Assembly (NCBI GenBank): GCA_916700875.1
Contig: CAKAKS010000038.1
Coordinates: forward strand, 17,696,326-17,760,325
Source of the DNA: Sebastes aleutianus
Taxonomy: Eukaryota; Chordata; Actinopteri; Perciformes; Sebastidae
Length of the DNA stretch: 64,000 bases
Direction: 5' to 3'
Position numbers and translations under genes: made by a program. This document shows, in pieces, positions 25,301-40,100 of the stretch. The notes under the pieces are model-generated. The model was given only the letters and a program-made list of their open reading frames with translations, made no database searches and was not told the DNA's origin. Numbering within the stretch: position 1 is the stretch's first letter; every line of letters starts with the position of its first letter.

Positions 25301-26906
25301 TAGTGTACAGTTTGTCCTAATTCTCCAGCATGAGCTACAAAGAGGTGATATTGCATCTTCTTCACGTGTCTTTTTCCTGTTGAGGTTTTCCTGTGGTGAA
25401 ATACAATATTGCCAAAGACCTGAAATAGAATGACTTTACATCATAGGATTTCACCATCCACTCACTGTTACGTAACCCTAACAACTCGTGAATAATTAAT
25501 GCAGGATGGAGATGGACAAATGCTACACTGGAAGGGAATTTCCCATCCAGCACATTTCCTATGCAATGTGAAGGCCACTATGCCTGTAGTAAACTTCTCC
25601 TCTTCTTCTCCATTAATAAATCAACTGTTCTTCTGTTATTGAGTGTATTCATCCATCCATTTTTGCATGTATCCACCTGACATCAGTTTACTAGGAGGAG
25701 ACATTTTGGGTTTGATCCATTTGAAAGTTATGAAATGGAGGCCTCTAACCCATCACACACTTATAGACACACAAACATACGCACTCACACTTTGACTACA
25801 GTCAGGGATGCACCATATCTGCTGATACTGAGTACCGATCCAATATCAGTATTTAATTAATAGACTGTATGCCTCACTGTGTGGAAGTGACTGGGATAAT
25901 TTTTTTTATGTGTAAGGAAACATCAGGCTTGACTTAAGCATTGCTTTCCTAACTTTGTAAAACAAAATCTAACAAATATACATATAAATAATAAATCGTA
26001 CACCAGCAACTTGATAAAAAAAATCTTAAAAATAAACAGGAATTACAATTCAACTGTAAACTTTTTTAATGTAGCAACAAATTGGTCAAAACTTAAACAG
26101 GAATTCAAATTCCAGTATATATTGTAGGGCTGCAACTAACGATTATATTCATTATCGATTAATCGTTTGGTCCATCAAATATCAGAAAGTAGTGATAAAT
26201 GTCTGTCCCAGTTTCTCAAAGTCCAAGGTGATGTCTACAAACGTCTTGTTTTGTTAGTCCAAAATCCAAAGATAATCAGTTTAATGATATAAAACGGAGA
26301 GCAGCAGGAAATCTCCATATTTGAGAGGCTGAAAACGGCGTTTTTCTGACATTTTTGCATGAAAAATTACTTTAACGATGAATCGATAATGAAAATAGTT
26401 GGCAGTAAATTTTCTGTCGATCGACTAATCGTTGCAGCTCTAATAGAATGTTTATAGTATATAAACATGGAATTGATTTGAATAGATCTGCCCCATTATC
26501 ACAGATATCCGATCTGGCTAATTGAGTCAGTATCAGCCCGATGTCGGTGCATCCCTAACTACAGTATGTGGTGTGTATGTTTTCCAGATGAAGACGGCCT
26601 GGGGATCAGTATCATCGGGATGGGTGTTGGCGCTGACGCAGGCCTGGAGAAACTGGGCATCTTCGTCAAGACCGTCATCGAGGGCGGAGCTGCTGAGAGA
26701 GACACCAGGTGAGATCTGCTTCCCCATTGGACATCACAAACGCGTATTACTGAGCGATAATTGAGTCTGGAGACACATTAAAGCAGATTAGAGTGCATGA
26801 AAGCTCAGCATGTGACCAAAGTTGCACTTATCACTTATTGTGCAAAAATACACACAGCAATTAATCAGCTTTTTTGTTTCCGCTTTCCCACCACCACCTT
26901 CTCTCC

Positions 26907-26958
<52 letters not shown>

Positions 26959-27228
26959 CACACTCTGTCCCTGTCAGATTTAGCAGCAGGGTTTTCGGAT
27001 TAGATCCACTGGGACAGGCGCAGTCTGGGACATGAAGTCTCACACAGGACTATATGCATGTGTGTGTGTGTGTGTGTGTGACAGAGACATTGCATTAGAG
27101 TGTCTTGTTTTCTGTGCAAGTTTGCAAAAGTTAGTCTGTAGAAAATGAGATACTGTTTTTTGTAGGCTTCCATATTCAGCATGTCTCTATCTGTATCCCT
27201 AGATGATGTGTGTGTTGTTGCGAGGGAG

Positions 27229-27286
<58 letters not shown>

Positions 27287-29577
27287 TGCATTATAAAGCG
27301 TGAACAGTGCAGAGTAAGCACTCAGCCGGTGGTACAGGAGGAGATGACAGCTTCACAGCAGGCGAGCTGTGGTTTTCTGCCTCTAAACCGCCAGCTTCTA
27401 CCTATTAGTGTATCTGTGTGGTTCAGGTTCCCCATAAACAGATTAAAAGAGTGATAGGCTCTTCCATTCTATGCAGCATCAGAGCAGTAAGTACTGTAAG
27501 CTCTGCATACACACTAGAAACCCTAGAGTTGTTTGCGGTAGGTGTGTTTCTTTCGGGGATTAATTTTTGCTTTCGTGTAGCAGCCGGGGCTGCCATTTTC
27601 AGGAACACATGAGAGTGAGATTAGTTAAAATGTAGCCAGCAGAGAGACGGGATAGAGGAATAGCGAGTGAGGAAATGAAACAGCTTGTTCAAAAGTTGTT
27701 TCTAAGATGACAGTTACACCGACTCCAAAAAGTCTCATTTCCATCAGTTAGTGTGAAAAGTTGAAAAAGATCAGAGGAAGGCTCTGCTAAAGCTCAGGTT
27801 CAATTCTGAGCCTGTAGGTTTGATCCTTTTTCTCATTTATTTAAACTGAACAACGTTTTGAATGTCACTGTTCTCAGTTCTCCACAATCTATCCAAAGTA
27901 TTTGCTGTTTTGTTAATAACTCTCACAGATTCAAAAGAGTCTTGAGAAACTATGCTCGCTTACATCACAGCTTGGTTCTAGGGATAGCAATATCAGTCTC
28001 TCGGTTGGTCCACTGGACGGCTGCCCCCTCTTAGTCGCTATATCAGTCGGTCGTTTTGGTCTTAGTCGACTAAGATTTAGTTCTTTTTTTAGGCTTTTTT
28101 CATGCTGAATGACTTATTTCCAAGAAACTTATGAGCACATCTCTGGTAAACAGAAGATTTAAAGTGGTGATTTTGTGTGATTCTTTGTGAAGAGACTCAG
28201 TATTGATCTGTTGATTAAAAGCAATTAGTCAACAAAATCATACGAGTGTTAGTTGACTAAAAATGTCTTTGGTCGTGGACAGCCCTAGTCCACTGCTTTG
28301 GTCCAGACTGCCATGGAATTTTGCACAATGTTATTTAGGGTTGTCCTGGTGGCCTAGTGGTTAAGATGATAACGATGCAACGTCTCTGGTTCGGTTTCAG
28401 CTGGAGACCTTTGTTGCATCATGTCAGACTTTTCTTTCTTTCCCACTTGATTGTTTGGATCTACACTGTCACCTATGCAAAAATTAAAAAAATATTCTTC
28501 AATAGAAAATATATGTTAATTAAAGACTGAATAAATAAACTTGGACAATTGTTAGATATTGGGATTAGACCGGGCATTTGCCTTGTTGAAGAACTCTTGT
28601 ATGAACATATTTGTATTCTTTAACCCACTCATTCTGTGATACTGCAAGTTTATTAAAAGGGGATCTATTATGCTTTTATGCTTTTTCCCTTTCCTTTAGT
28701 GTGTTCTATAGTTTTTTGTGCATGTAAAAGTTCTGCAAAGTTACAAAGCCTAAAGTCCACGCCAAAGGGAGTTCCTCTCCTCCACAGAAACACTGCTCCT
28801 GAACTGCCTGAAACACCTCGCTTGAAGTCCTGCCTTTTCTTCTGTAACGCGGTGATGTCACCAAGTAACACACTTTGCCTAACGGCTAGTTTGGCACACC
28901 CTCAAACAAAACTAGTAGAGCGGAGCTGAAGTGGAGTCTCAAAAGTTAGGTTCAGCTGACCAATCAGAGCAGACTTTTAGGAAGGGGGTTAGGAGCTCAA
29001 ACAGAGCGTTTCAGACAGAGGTTGAAAAAAGGCGCTGCAGCACAGCCCGTATGAGAAAGATAAAGTATTTTTTGAGCGTTAAAACATGTAAACATGTTCT
29101 AGTAGAAACCCAAAATACAAGTATGCACCAGAAAATAAGCATAATAGGTCTTCTCTAAATAAAAATCTGTCAGATTAAACAGTTGTGGACTTAAGTGTAT
29201 ACAGTACATGGCATTAACAACTTTCCAAAGTGAGTTTTACACAGTAAAACAGACAGGGGTGTTGTTCTCTGAGTGTTGCTCTCAGTAGCCACTCACTATT
29301 TAGACTAACTGTGAAAACACTCCATTTACAGTTCAACCGATTTGATCCCATTTACTGCTGACCTTTCCACAAACAGAGCAGAAGATGGAGGAGGTATACT
29401 TCCTCTTTACGTCTTTAAAAACATGTTTTGATAGTGTAGGTCTGTTTAATGCAGTGTTCATTCAAACATTATATTGCATGATTAGGGCCTCTTATCAGAG
29501 AAATAAACAAAAGACTCAATATATTAATAATAAATACTGGATAACTTGTGCTCATTCATTCCCCCTCTGAGTGCTAT

Positions 29578-29627
<50 letters not shown>

Positions 29628-29731
29628 GGAGGAGTCACCAGCAGGAATGTAATTTCCTTCCATCATTACCCTTTCCAGCTATAGGGCTCTCTCTCGCTCT
29701 CTCTCTGTTGCTGAGTCGGACTTAATGGTCT

Positions 29732-29810
<79 letters not shown>

Positions 29811-32800
29811 GGGCAGACAGATAGATGGGCTCGGCTGTGGCTGTGACTGTATTGTCTGGCACAGATGATCCTAGGTGTGTGTGTACCGGGGTGAGATGGG
29901 GGTTATGAGACGAAGGTGTGTATGTGTGTTTTGGTGTATTCGTATGAATCTTCCTTTGTTGTCAATTTGTTTTTTTTTCCCGCTGCCTCCGCTCAGCAGC
30001 TGTATGTCAACCAGCCTCGGCCACCTAAAGCCAAATTGAGACGTTAGATGGCGTGAAGGTCAGCAAAGCGTCCGAGCTGCTGAGTGGCAGACGAGCAGCT
30101 CGCTCTCTGTCTACCTGTCAGGCTGATGTGTCTCTATACATCCATGTGACAGCTCTGGTTGATGTGTCGGGTGTCACGGTGATATTAAATCCTGCTCTGC
30201 AGCTGCTGTTTGTTGTGACAGACTGAGAAAGAAGCTGCTGAAAGGACACTGGTTACTGCAGTAGCTGATGCAGACATCAGAGCACATTGCTTGATTTTGA
30301 CTTGAAATTTGCACAAAAATTCAACTGCGATTTGCAAAGGTTTGCAGTGAGGAAACGGTGTTGAGTTGGGAGCTTAACCCATTCTACGGACTAAGACTAT
30401 GACCACTCTCTGATTAATCTTTCTCTTGAGTCCCTCAAGTTGATTAACTCTAAATCACTTTAGTACTCTTTCAACAATAAATGTCCCTAAGAAATTTAAC
30501 CTTTAATTAAATTTAATTGGGCCTATGGGCTCTTCAATTGTTGTTCCATCATGCAAATTAAGAAAAATTGAGTGGTCAGTGGTGCTCAGATTCCAGCATT
30601 CAAAAACATTTGTACCAAATACTGTAGAGTCAGCTTGTTTGAATGTATTCCATACTGTATATTTAGAAATTGTGCGTGAGGCAGAATTTGTTCGGCGCAT
30701 GCTAAGTGACCTCTGTAGAACTGAATAAAACCAATGAAACAGTAACTCATTATCCTCTCAATTATCCCGAGTGTGTTCACTCTCCAGTCTCCAGAGTAGT
30801 TGTGCTGGTTTGACTGGACCATTTATATCACTAGTGCAGTGCCCATTCGGAGTGTGTGCCCGTCCAGAATGGGCCGATTGCTTAGCCCCCAGAAGTTCTG
30901 CTTGCAGCGTTGTTGAGAACCGCGGTATGGCTGCTTGTACCCACCAAGTGTGAAGTTGATTGGATGAAAAGCTCTCGAGATAAGTGAAGGACAGTCATAC
31001 AAACATACACAGACAGACAGACAGACAGACAGAAAGAGATTCCTTCCTTTATAGTTGGATGATGCTGCTACAGCGCCACCTATTGGCCAAATGGCACTAA
31101 ATTTGTCATGGTCACACAGACACCATATCTACACATGTCCACCAAATGTGGTCACAATAGCACAAAGCGCTCAAGAGGTATGACATTTTTTATAATATAA
31201 GCCCTGTCCACAGCATTTGAGCTAACTTTGAGGGCCAGCTATAGCAAAACTGTTTGGAACATAAAAAATTAAAAAAGTAACTTTTTCCGGCTTGGTCCAG
31301 AGATGTTTTGTACCAAATTAGGTGACAATTGCTCAAAATGTGTAGAAGTAATAGCAAAAAAAAAAGATTTGGACAAAATGGAAAATGGTTGAAAATCTAG
31401 ATGTAAATGGGCGTGGCTTATGGGCGTGGTTTATATGGATAGATTCGTCTGGACCCACAGAATCCAGTAAAAAAAAGACAAAATTTAGTTTTTGAGAGTT
31501 ACGGTTCTTAAGTTACAGGTCAAAATGTAAAGTTCATTGTTACAGCGCCATCATCTGGACAAATTGCACCACATTTGATACGGCACTCCCTTGGGTCCTG
31601 AGTAATACATCCGCCAAGTGTGAAGTCGATCGGAAGAGCGGTTCTCGAGATACGCGAAGGACATACAGACAGACAGACAGACAGAGATTCCTCGCTTTAT
31701 AGATAGATACAAAATTGATAATTGGACAAGTGTTATTAAATTGTCTGTATTTAAAGATATTGAAGAGATTGGTAAAAGTCCTCCATATTTTCATGCTGTT
31801 ATTGGACCAAATAAAAGCAGGACCTCTACAGTGGTTTGTTGTAGATGAAAATGATATATGTGTTGTGCCTTCAAGCAGTGAAGTATTAGAACAATATGTT
31901 TTGTTGAAAAGTAATGAGAGCTAGTTTTTGTTTTATTCATATTGTGAAGAAATTATTTAAAACTGTTTCAGAATCCGCCTTAGTCTGGTTTTTATGCAGA
32001 TTTCCAAGTAAATTTAAATTGAATATTTAGCGAGGACGTCTCTTTTTAATTGATTTGTTCTCTATTCCCTCCCTTGTCATGAATAGTGGATCATCAGGAG
32101 TTTAATTTACAGATCGAGACCTTAGCTGACCTCTCATCGTGTTCAGAGCAGAGCAGCGGCTGTGTTGTGGCTCAGGGCGAAAGGCTAGCTGGCCTCCATG
32201 TCCTCGTTAGTCCTCCTAGTTTGGTTTGAGCCTCATCTCTTCTGTCTCTTGGTTGGGGAGTAGTCTGGAGCTATCGCACTGGAAATCTGTGACCGCAAGA
32301 AAGTCTGGCTGTTGTAATTTTGAAAATAAACTGAATATGCATGATGTGCCAGTTTGTTTGTCCCTTGTGCCTCTCGTAGTCGTTTTGCTGCATAATGTAA
32401 TTTTGACATGTATTTTTGCAGACTAGTCAGGGACATAGTGTATGGGCGCTATCAGTACTAGCCACTTTCAGCTCACATGTACACACAGATGGTGAACACA
32501 GACTGAAGTATCACCAGTAAATCAAACACAATGACACTTGCACTAATGTTTTGTTGCACAAAGTGTTGAAAGATGCTTTTATTTGTGTGTGTGTCAGGAT
32601 CAAGGTGAACGACCAGATCGTGGAGGTGGATGGGACCAGTCTGGTGGGCGTCACCCAGAGCTTCGCTGCCTCCGTCCTCAGGAACACATCAGGAGTGGTC
32701 AGGTACGACCCACAAACCAGTCACAGCTAATTATTAGTCCCATATGTAGTCTTAAGTCCTATATTTAATAGGGGTGGGAAAAAAATCCATTCACCTATCT

Positions 32801-34113
32801 ATTGCATTGCGGTAATGTGCGACGCTACAACTGTAGAGCACCCATATACTTACATTTATGTTGAATGCATTCAAACGGCCCCGATGGAGCTGACCATAGA
32901 TGTATGAAGAGAACGGAGCTGACGGGAGAGCTAGCGACAGACTTGGCGAAGCTAGCGGAAGTATACACGTGTGACTACATCCAGTTTTCAAATTAAGATG
33001 TTAACGAAGGGAACTTTACATACATGGAAATAAGATTGATTGGATTATATTCACCAGAAGTATAAAACATTACATGTCCCTTTTAAATTAAAATTGAAAA
33101 TACCACTAATTAGTGAGGGAAATCGCTTTATTCTTTGATTTTTGGGTTGCTGGAAACAATTGACTAAATAATACCTGACAATGAGTGATATGTTTGACTT
33201 CAGGACATCTCAGACTACATACATGCAAATCAAACATTGTTGCTGTATTAATTTAGATATTTTCCAAAGTAAAAGTCCCTAGAAGTGTAGGATTTAACTT
33301 TTCCCCATGGTCTAGTGTTGAAAAAGTTAACAAAAATCGCAATAAATCGTAATATTGAATCCTAATACCTGTCGAATCGCAATACTTAAAAATTGCAATA
33401 CATATCGGATCGGCACCCAAATATCATGATAGTGTCGAATCGGGAGATAGGTGAATCGTCCCAGCCCTAATATTTAAGTACAAAAACAATTCTGCTACTT
33501 ATTTGAGATAATTTGTTCTTCAAAGTAAGTAATGCCAGTGACTCCAATACTATTGAAAGAATGAAATTCCATTCAAGAGTAATTATCAGAATAAGGTCAA
33601 TAAGATTTGACACAACTCCTACATAAGTTGAAGCTTTAATATAAAGTAAGATGTTAAGATTCAGTGCTTTTTTTATTGCATCGACACATAAGATTTGTAT
33701 GTTTTCACCCGCTGATGAGGATCTTTGGATTACCATCAGATTATAGAAGTGTGTCAAGCAGCTATCAGCCCCAAGAACCAGACGCACCATCGTACACTAT
33801 CAGACATAATTACTAACAGCCAAAATGTCTTTTAAATTCAGCAATGATCAGTGAGGACTCGTCACGTTTCACTACCGCTGCGTGGTACAATTCTGAACGC
33901 CGCTCGTTCCTGCTGTCACGGTGCAAAAAGTTGCAAAACAGCCGCTTAAGCAGCCATGCTCAGTGAGATTTTGTTTGGCAGGTCCCTTAACGCCATTACC
34001 ATATCTGAGATACTTGAAGATGTGGGAACACAATATGTGACAAAAGTCTGGTGTGTTTGACAGTCGAGCGGTTTCTGGCAGGGGTCCGCTTAGAGCAGTG
34101 GGGAGCAGACAAT

Positions 34114-34185
<72 letters not shown>

Positions 34186-37100
34186 CACGGCAGGAAGGCT
34201 TTGATTTGGAAAGCCAGTGCTGTCCTTGGCAATGCTGTTAGCGTACCATCTCTCACTTTCAGTTGCTTCTCGCTCTTGTATTTGTCTTTTTTCTTGGTAT
34301 GGTTTACTGTTGTCTTTTCTATTTCTGTTTCATTACCATCATCTGCTATTGAGTATCTTCTGTCCTCCTCTCTGACTCCTCTTTTTACTCTTTCTCACCG
34401 TATGTGCTGTTTTTACCGCTCTTTGCATTCCCAGGAGGCTTTGTTTACTTTGTCATGCTTCAATTCAAAATAATTGATCTATCTATCCATTCATCCATAT
34501 ACACACTACACAGCCGTTATATATTATTATTATTATTATTATTATGTATTATTATATAATCCAAAGTAGGGCTGGGCGATAATTCAATAAGATAATTTAT
34601 CGTCTTTAACGGAATCGTGTCGTGATGAAATCATACATTACGTCATTACAATTACGTCGTCTAAATTGGTAATAACAAGCACATACTAACTCAAATTTCT
34701 CCGAAAATCTGAATTGATAAGAATTCTGCAAATGGGATTACCCGAGTAGTTCAATCAAAATACTGTCTTAATCTGATTACTCTGTATTTGTGTGCATGCA
34801 TGTAAACATAGTCAGTGTATATCTGGAAACTTGTATTAATTTCTTCTCAATAATTCCACTTGAAACTGTTATGTTTATTTTTGCACTAAACTTCTTAATT
34901 AAAAGAGAAAATACTTTTTATTTGTCAAGTATTTAATTCAGGAGTCTACAAACATAGGCTTTACCATGTGGTTACTTATTATAGACTATTTATTTATTGA
35001 ATTCCCAGAAATCATGCTATATCGTGACATATATCACTATCGAGATATGAAATGACAAATATCGGGTTAGAAGATTTTAGCCATATCTCCTAGCCCTAAT
35101 CCAAAGTGCAGTTTTCAACCATTCTGGTCACCAATTTCACTCTGGGAGTTGAGGAAAGATAGACGTGTGTGTGTACAGTGCCGGGGGAAAAGCTGGTGGC
35201 TGGACAAAGACACGTCCAACAGTATCAGAACAGATGCTGTTTGCTGAACTAATATTGACGAAATACCAGGATGTGTGAACTATAGGTGAGGCGGCCTTGA
35301 AAAGGTTCCATCTATCACCTGCTCATCTATCCTGCAAGTATAAATAGATTAAAGTGAGCAGTGCAGAAAGATTTATAGTCTAATCTGTCTATTGAAGATC
35401 TAGAAATACAATTAATGACTTATAAGTAATTTTTCATTTAAATTTACCGTATGAAAAATACAACACTGTGACAGTCTTATGGCAAAATGCTATTTCTCAT
35501 CAAACCTATTTTCACTCTTCTCTCCCTCTCTGCTCTCTCACTATTTCAGTCTTCCTCCATCACGTCTCACCCACTCACACCTCCTCCTCCTCGGTAAATT
35601 CTTCTCTCTCTGTCTGATCACCAGAGGTTTTATGGCCAACTGTCCTAGATTTGCCATTTTAGCTATATTTAACCCTGACTTCCAGCAGCATATCATCCAG
35701 GTTTTACTCACAATTTCCCCCCAGTGTGCCGGTATAAAACACAGTTTTAAATGCTCTGTCATATAGATCACTTGTGGGGGGAAACACAAGAGAAATACGC
35801 ACTTAGACCGCATTTTAGCCTAACATGATTTGATGCACCTTTATTGGCTATAAAGGCACTCCGACTAATTGTGTGAGTTGTTGCATTAACATAATAATCT
35901 TAAAATGTAGGCCAAGCTGACATGAGTTTACAGCAGTCCTCCTTTACAAAACACACTTTTGACCATGCAGTGCTGTACACTTATAAGCATTAACTCTAAA
36001 TATATGCACCTTCTTCCATTGATTGTGCTTCCCACTTCTAAATAATAAGGTTTGCAATATTCTATAATTATTTTATTGTCAAAAAATCCCATGAAAAAGA
36101 CAAAACCAACAATTAATTGATCATTCTAAAAAACCTGCCATCACCCATCCCATGTAGTTACATGAATCTGTGTAGTAGTACTATGGGCGGTGCCTTGGTA
36201 TGTTTTCAAATTGAATGGCACTATTACCTATCTGCATGTTTACTATTCTTACAACCTGTGTGCCCTTTTGTCTCCAATTTAAATATCTGGCGATGCCTCC
36301 AGTGAACTCTAACCTTTTACCTTTGAACTGTAAACTTATCTTTTTATACATTTTAATCATACATATGCATTTTTTTAACCATATTTATACATTTTAACTG
36401 TCTTTTAAACTATTTAAACATATTTATACATCTTTAACTTTGAGAAAACTATTTATATCCTAGTGTCTGAATGAATTTTAGCCAGGGCTACACTGATATA
36501 GCTTCTTTGTTTGTGACATAAAGCTCCATTGTTGTACAAAAACTATAAATCAACCACACCGTTGCACTTGGTGACATGTTTCCTTTATTGTGATGGTGAT
36601 GTAGTCATCCAAATGCAGCATCCTACTCCTGTATTATTAGTCCACAGCAAATGCACTACTTACTCTTCTTTGGGTTACATTTACTAAAAACTACAGTGCC
36701 CAGCTGTTTTAGGAAACTACTTAGTCTTTTTTAAAAATGAAACTATATATTTGTGGTCTGTTTTTCAGTGCATCGAATGAGGCTGAATGCCACAGACAGA
36801 GAAGTCAGAAACTATTGACAGAATATAGAATAACACCATCTTCATCCTTTAATTAAGTCTCTCACGATGCACCCATTGTTCACAACGGACAGAAACAAAG
36901 TTTAACAAAAAGAGGAAATGTCTACATGTCCCCACTGTAGTGGAACAGTCCTATCTGTTATGTGTGAGCCTGCGCTGACATCCCTAAATGCCCGTCAACC
37001 GTGCGCTTCCTAATGGTGAAGACGCGTGTCCTGTTGCTCATCTCCCAGCATCACTTTTTTCATCTTCCCTCTCTGCATTTGAGCAAAGTTCCTGTATGTT

Positions 37101-40100
37101 TAACAAGAGCCATGTCTGTATTAATTGGTGTAAATGAGATCAGTAGTGAAGGCGCTGTGTGTGGCAGCCCCAGAACAGTGGGAGGCCAGGAGGAACCAAG
37201 ACAGACTCCCCATGCGTGAGGAGAAAAGGCTGTTTCCAGGTCAGCTGCTGCTCAGACCTCCCTGCTGTCCAAAGGCTTGTTCCAGTACAGTACATAGCTT
37301 AGCCAGGGCCCTCTCTCTTTTCCTTTTTTTCTACTCTCTATCTCTGTCCTGCCCTTCAGTTGTTCCTTCACATGTAGATCAAATACGTCTCTCTGCTGGA
37401 GCGTAAGGCCTTTTTCTCCATCGCCTTTAGAAATATATGAAAGAGCTCTCAGGAGCTGAATTCACTTGATTAGGCCCTATCTCGAATCCACTCTCTCTCT
37501 CTATCCTTCTGGCTGTCTCCCTCTCTCACTCGAACACACTTACTTGTTTACATACAGTAGGTAAGAACATGCCTTTCACACACAAACACACACACACACA
37601 GTTATAGGGCCCCAGCAATATCATTAGCAGGCATTATGACGTTCACAATATCCAGATAAGAGACATCCTATATTATGGATTATGGGCAGGGGGCAGTCAG
37701 AAACCTCCGGGTCTGAGAAGTGAAACCAATGCGTAAGTGCCTTAAATTTTGCATTCTTTCTAATAACCAGCAGGGGGCGACTCCTCTGGTTGCAAAAAGA
37801 AGTCTGATGATATAGAAGTCTATGAGAAAACTTTTCACTTGATTTATTACCTCAGTAAACATTGTAAACATGAGTTTATGATCTCAATCGCTAGTTTCAA
37901 GTCTTCTTCAATACAGCATGATGTTCATTTAGTAAATTATGGTCCCATTTAGAGTAAAATAGACCATAAAGCAGGGTATGCTTTAAGGTGTGGCTACCTT
38001 ATGATTGACAGGTCGCTACCACGGCGTTGTCCGGTCTGAATGTCGTCTGCGTATTTCTTGTCTTTGAACTTTAACCCTTTCACAGTGTGTTTTCAGTTCA
38101 TGAATGTTAATTCTGAGCTTTTAGGTCACCTAAAAATGCAGCTTGCGCTTAGCTCCACCCTCTTGTGTCACCACTGGTTGCAAAGAACCAAGATGGCGAC
38201 GGCCAAAATGCTGAACTCGAGGCCTCAGAACGGCAGTCCACAAACCAATGGATGAAGTCACGGTGACTACGTCCACTCTTTATATACAGTACAGTCTATG
38301 GCAGGAGGTCTTTATACAGCACTTAAAAATTTGCATATGGTTTTCAATGATTGTCAAAGCAGACAGTAAAAGAAATGGATAAGGACATTTTAAGCAGAGA
38401 GGATGAGCGGGGAAAACCACCAAGTATGTTCCTTATTTCAACAAATATATTTTCAATATTGTCAGTCTTGCATTGTATGAATCGTTTCTCAATCTTAGTA
38501 TGGAAGTCAGTCTTTCCATCTCATGATGATGATGATTTCAAGCCAGTTATCTATCTACTGTAGGTGGATTGGCCTGTAACCATTTATGAGTCATTCATTT
38601 CCTGTCATTCCTTCTGGCAGCTCACCCATATAAAGCAACACGAACGTCAATGGGATCTGCAGCCCAAGAATCTGCAGCATAATTTACAAATATGCCGAAA
38701 ACAGTTGGATCTTTGTGCAGATCCCAAAAATGTGGTGCAGTATGTCTATTTGCAGTGGCATTATAGTGGAAGGAGGGGGAAATCATTCTGCTTCTTCCTT
38801 TTTTTTTTGATTTATGATCATGTAAACTTTGTGCTCCTGAATCTGAAATGACTGAATCCTTCTTTGTCCCCGTCATACCATAAACACACACACAATTTGC
38901 AGGAAGGCGGATTATATTTGGGACAAACTTATTTCAAACATCTTTGTGCTCTTTCTGTTTTTCTTTCTCTCTTTGTCTACATGTTAATGTGATGTGTATC
39001 GTTGGTAGGTCCCATGTGTAACTGCAGTAGTTAGTAGTCAGTAGCTCGGAGGCAGAGCCTGTGGCTTTCTCCATTTAGTTCCTTGCCAGGCTAATAACAG
39101 GCTGCCTGGCTGAGCTGACTGTCTTCTCATATTATTATGTGTGTGCCGTCTCCCGGCCCTGCCCTGATACGTCAGCAGATATCGCCGTCATCGTGGCTAT
39201 GTGGCTGCTCTCCACTGCTGTGGTCATTTCACTGTACAAATACACACCACCACGAAAAAAAAGACACAAGACATTGAAGCATAGTAAATATATGTGTGAT
39301 TATATACTGTATACCTTAAAAAAGACATAACTATCAGGTATGATGTGCAATGTACAGTATCTGTATGTCTCAATTAATAATCTAAATAATAAACATGTTT
39401 AGTATTTTTGTAAAGATGGTTTATGTCATATTTTTAAACTTCTGTGACATCGTAAACTGAATTTTTAATATGTCTGTCAAAGTTAATGCGATAATAACGC
39501 ATTAACGCAAATTTGTTTTAACGCCACTAAGTTCTTTGACGCATTAACGCAACTTGCGATTTTCAGGTTGTAGCGGGCTCAGTGTTAAAGCTAGAGTGAA
39601 GGAACTGGCATCATATGAAACTAGAAAAACCTAAGGAATCAATTGGTACCAACCATGTCATACTACTCGTTGGAAAGGAGGCTAAATAGCGCTCCAAACT
39701 TACACTAAATTTTGCCAAGGAAAAACTGGCATGGCGATTTTCAAAGGGGTCCTTTGACCTCTGACCTCAAGATATGTGAATGAAAATGGGTCCTATGTGT
39801 ACCCACAAGTCTCCCCTTTACAGACATGCCCACTTTATGATAATCACATGCAGTTTGGGGCAAGTTATAGTCAAGTCAGCTCACTGACACACTGACAGCT
39901 GTTGTTTCCTGTTGGGCTTGAGTTTGCCATGTTATGATTTGAGTATATTTTTTAATGCTAAATGCAGTACCTGTGAGGGTTTCTGGACAATATTTGTCAT
40001 TGTTTTGTGTTGTTAATTGATTCCCAATAATACATATATACATACATTTGCATAAAGCAAGCAAATTTTCCCAATCCCATGTTGATAAGAGTATTTAATA

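Larger units (their letters stand above)
24956..26587 (+). other. ppp1r9a: Intron 2 (1.6 kb), nearly half of it a nested pair of MITEs
   Basis: The first 840 bp show nothing recognisable. 25803-26557 is a hAT-like MITE that itself contains a second MITE (26125-26442), and the outer element ends 30 bp before exon 3. The acceptor tract after it is TG-rich and ends TTTTCCAG. Confidence 0.85.
26709..32597 (+). other. ppp1r9a: Intron 3 (5.9 kb), rich in CA/TG tracts and repeats
   Basis: It contains CA/TG tracts at 26912-26956, 27059-27080, 27233-27283, 29579-29625 and 29732-29806. Also present are a hAT-like MITE (28016-28287), a tRNA-derived SINE (28340-28500), a MITE with inverted ends at 28656-29154 and a CAGA-tailed repeat with duplicated ends (30937-31705). 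The acceptor is preceded by TGTGTGTGTGTCAG. No extra exon was seen. Confidence 0.8.

Noticed and set aside
28340..28410. tRNA gene
   Set aside because: It has box A and B-like sequence but no complete cloverleaf, and it continues into a SINE body.
33872..34473. Open frames with Cys-Val or Thr-His runs
   Set aside because: They are translations of the (CA)n tract and its flanks; similar frames occur at 18521, 26797 and 27203.
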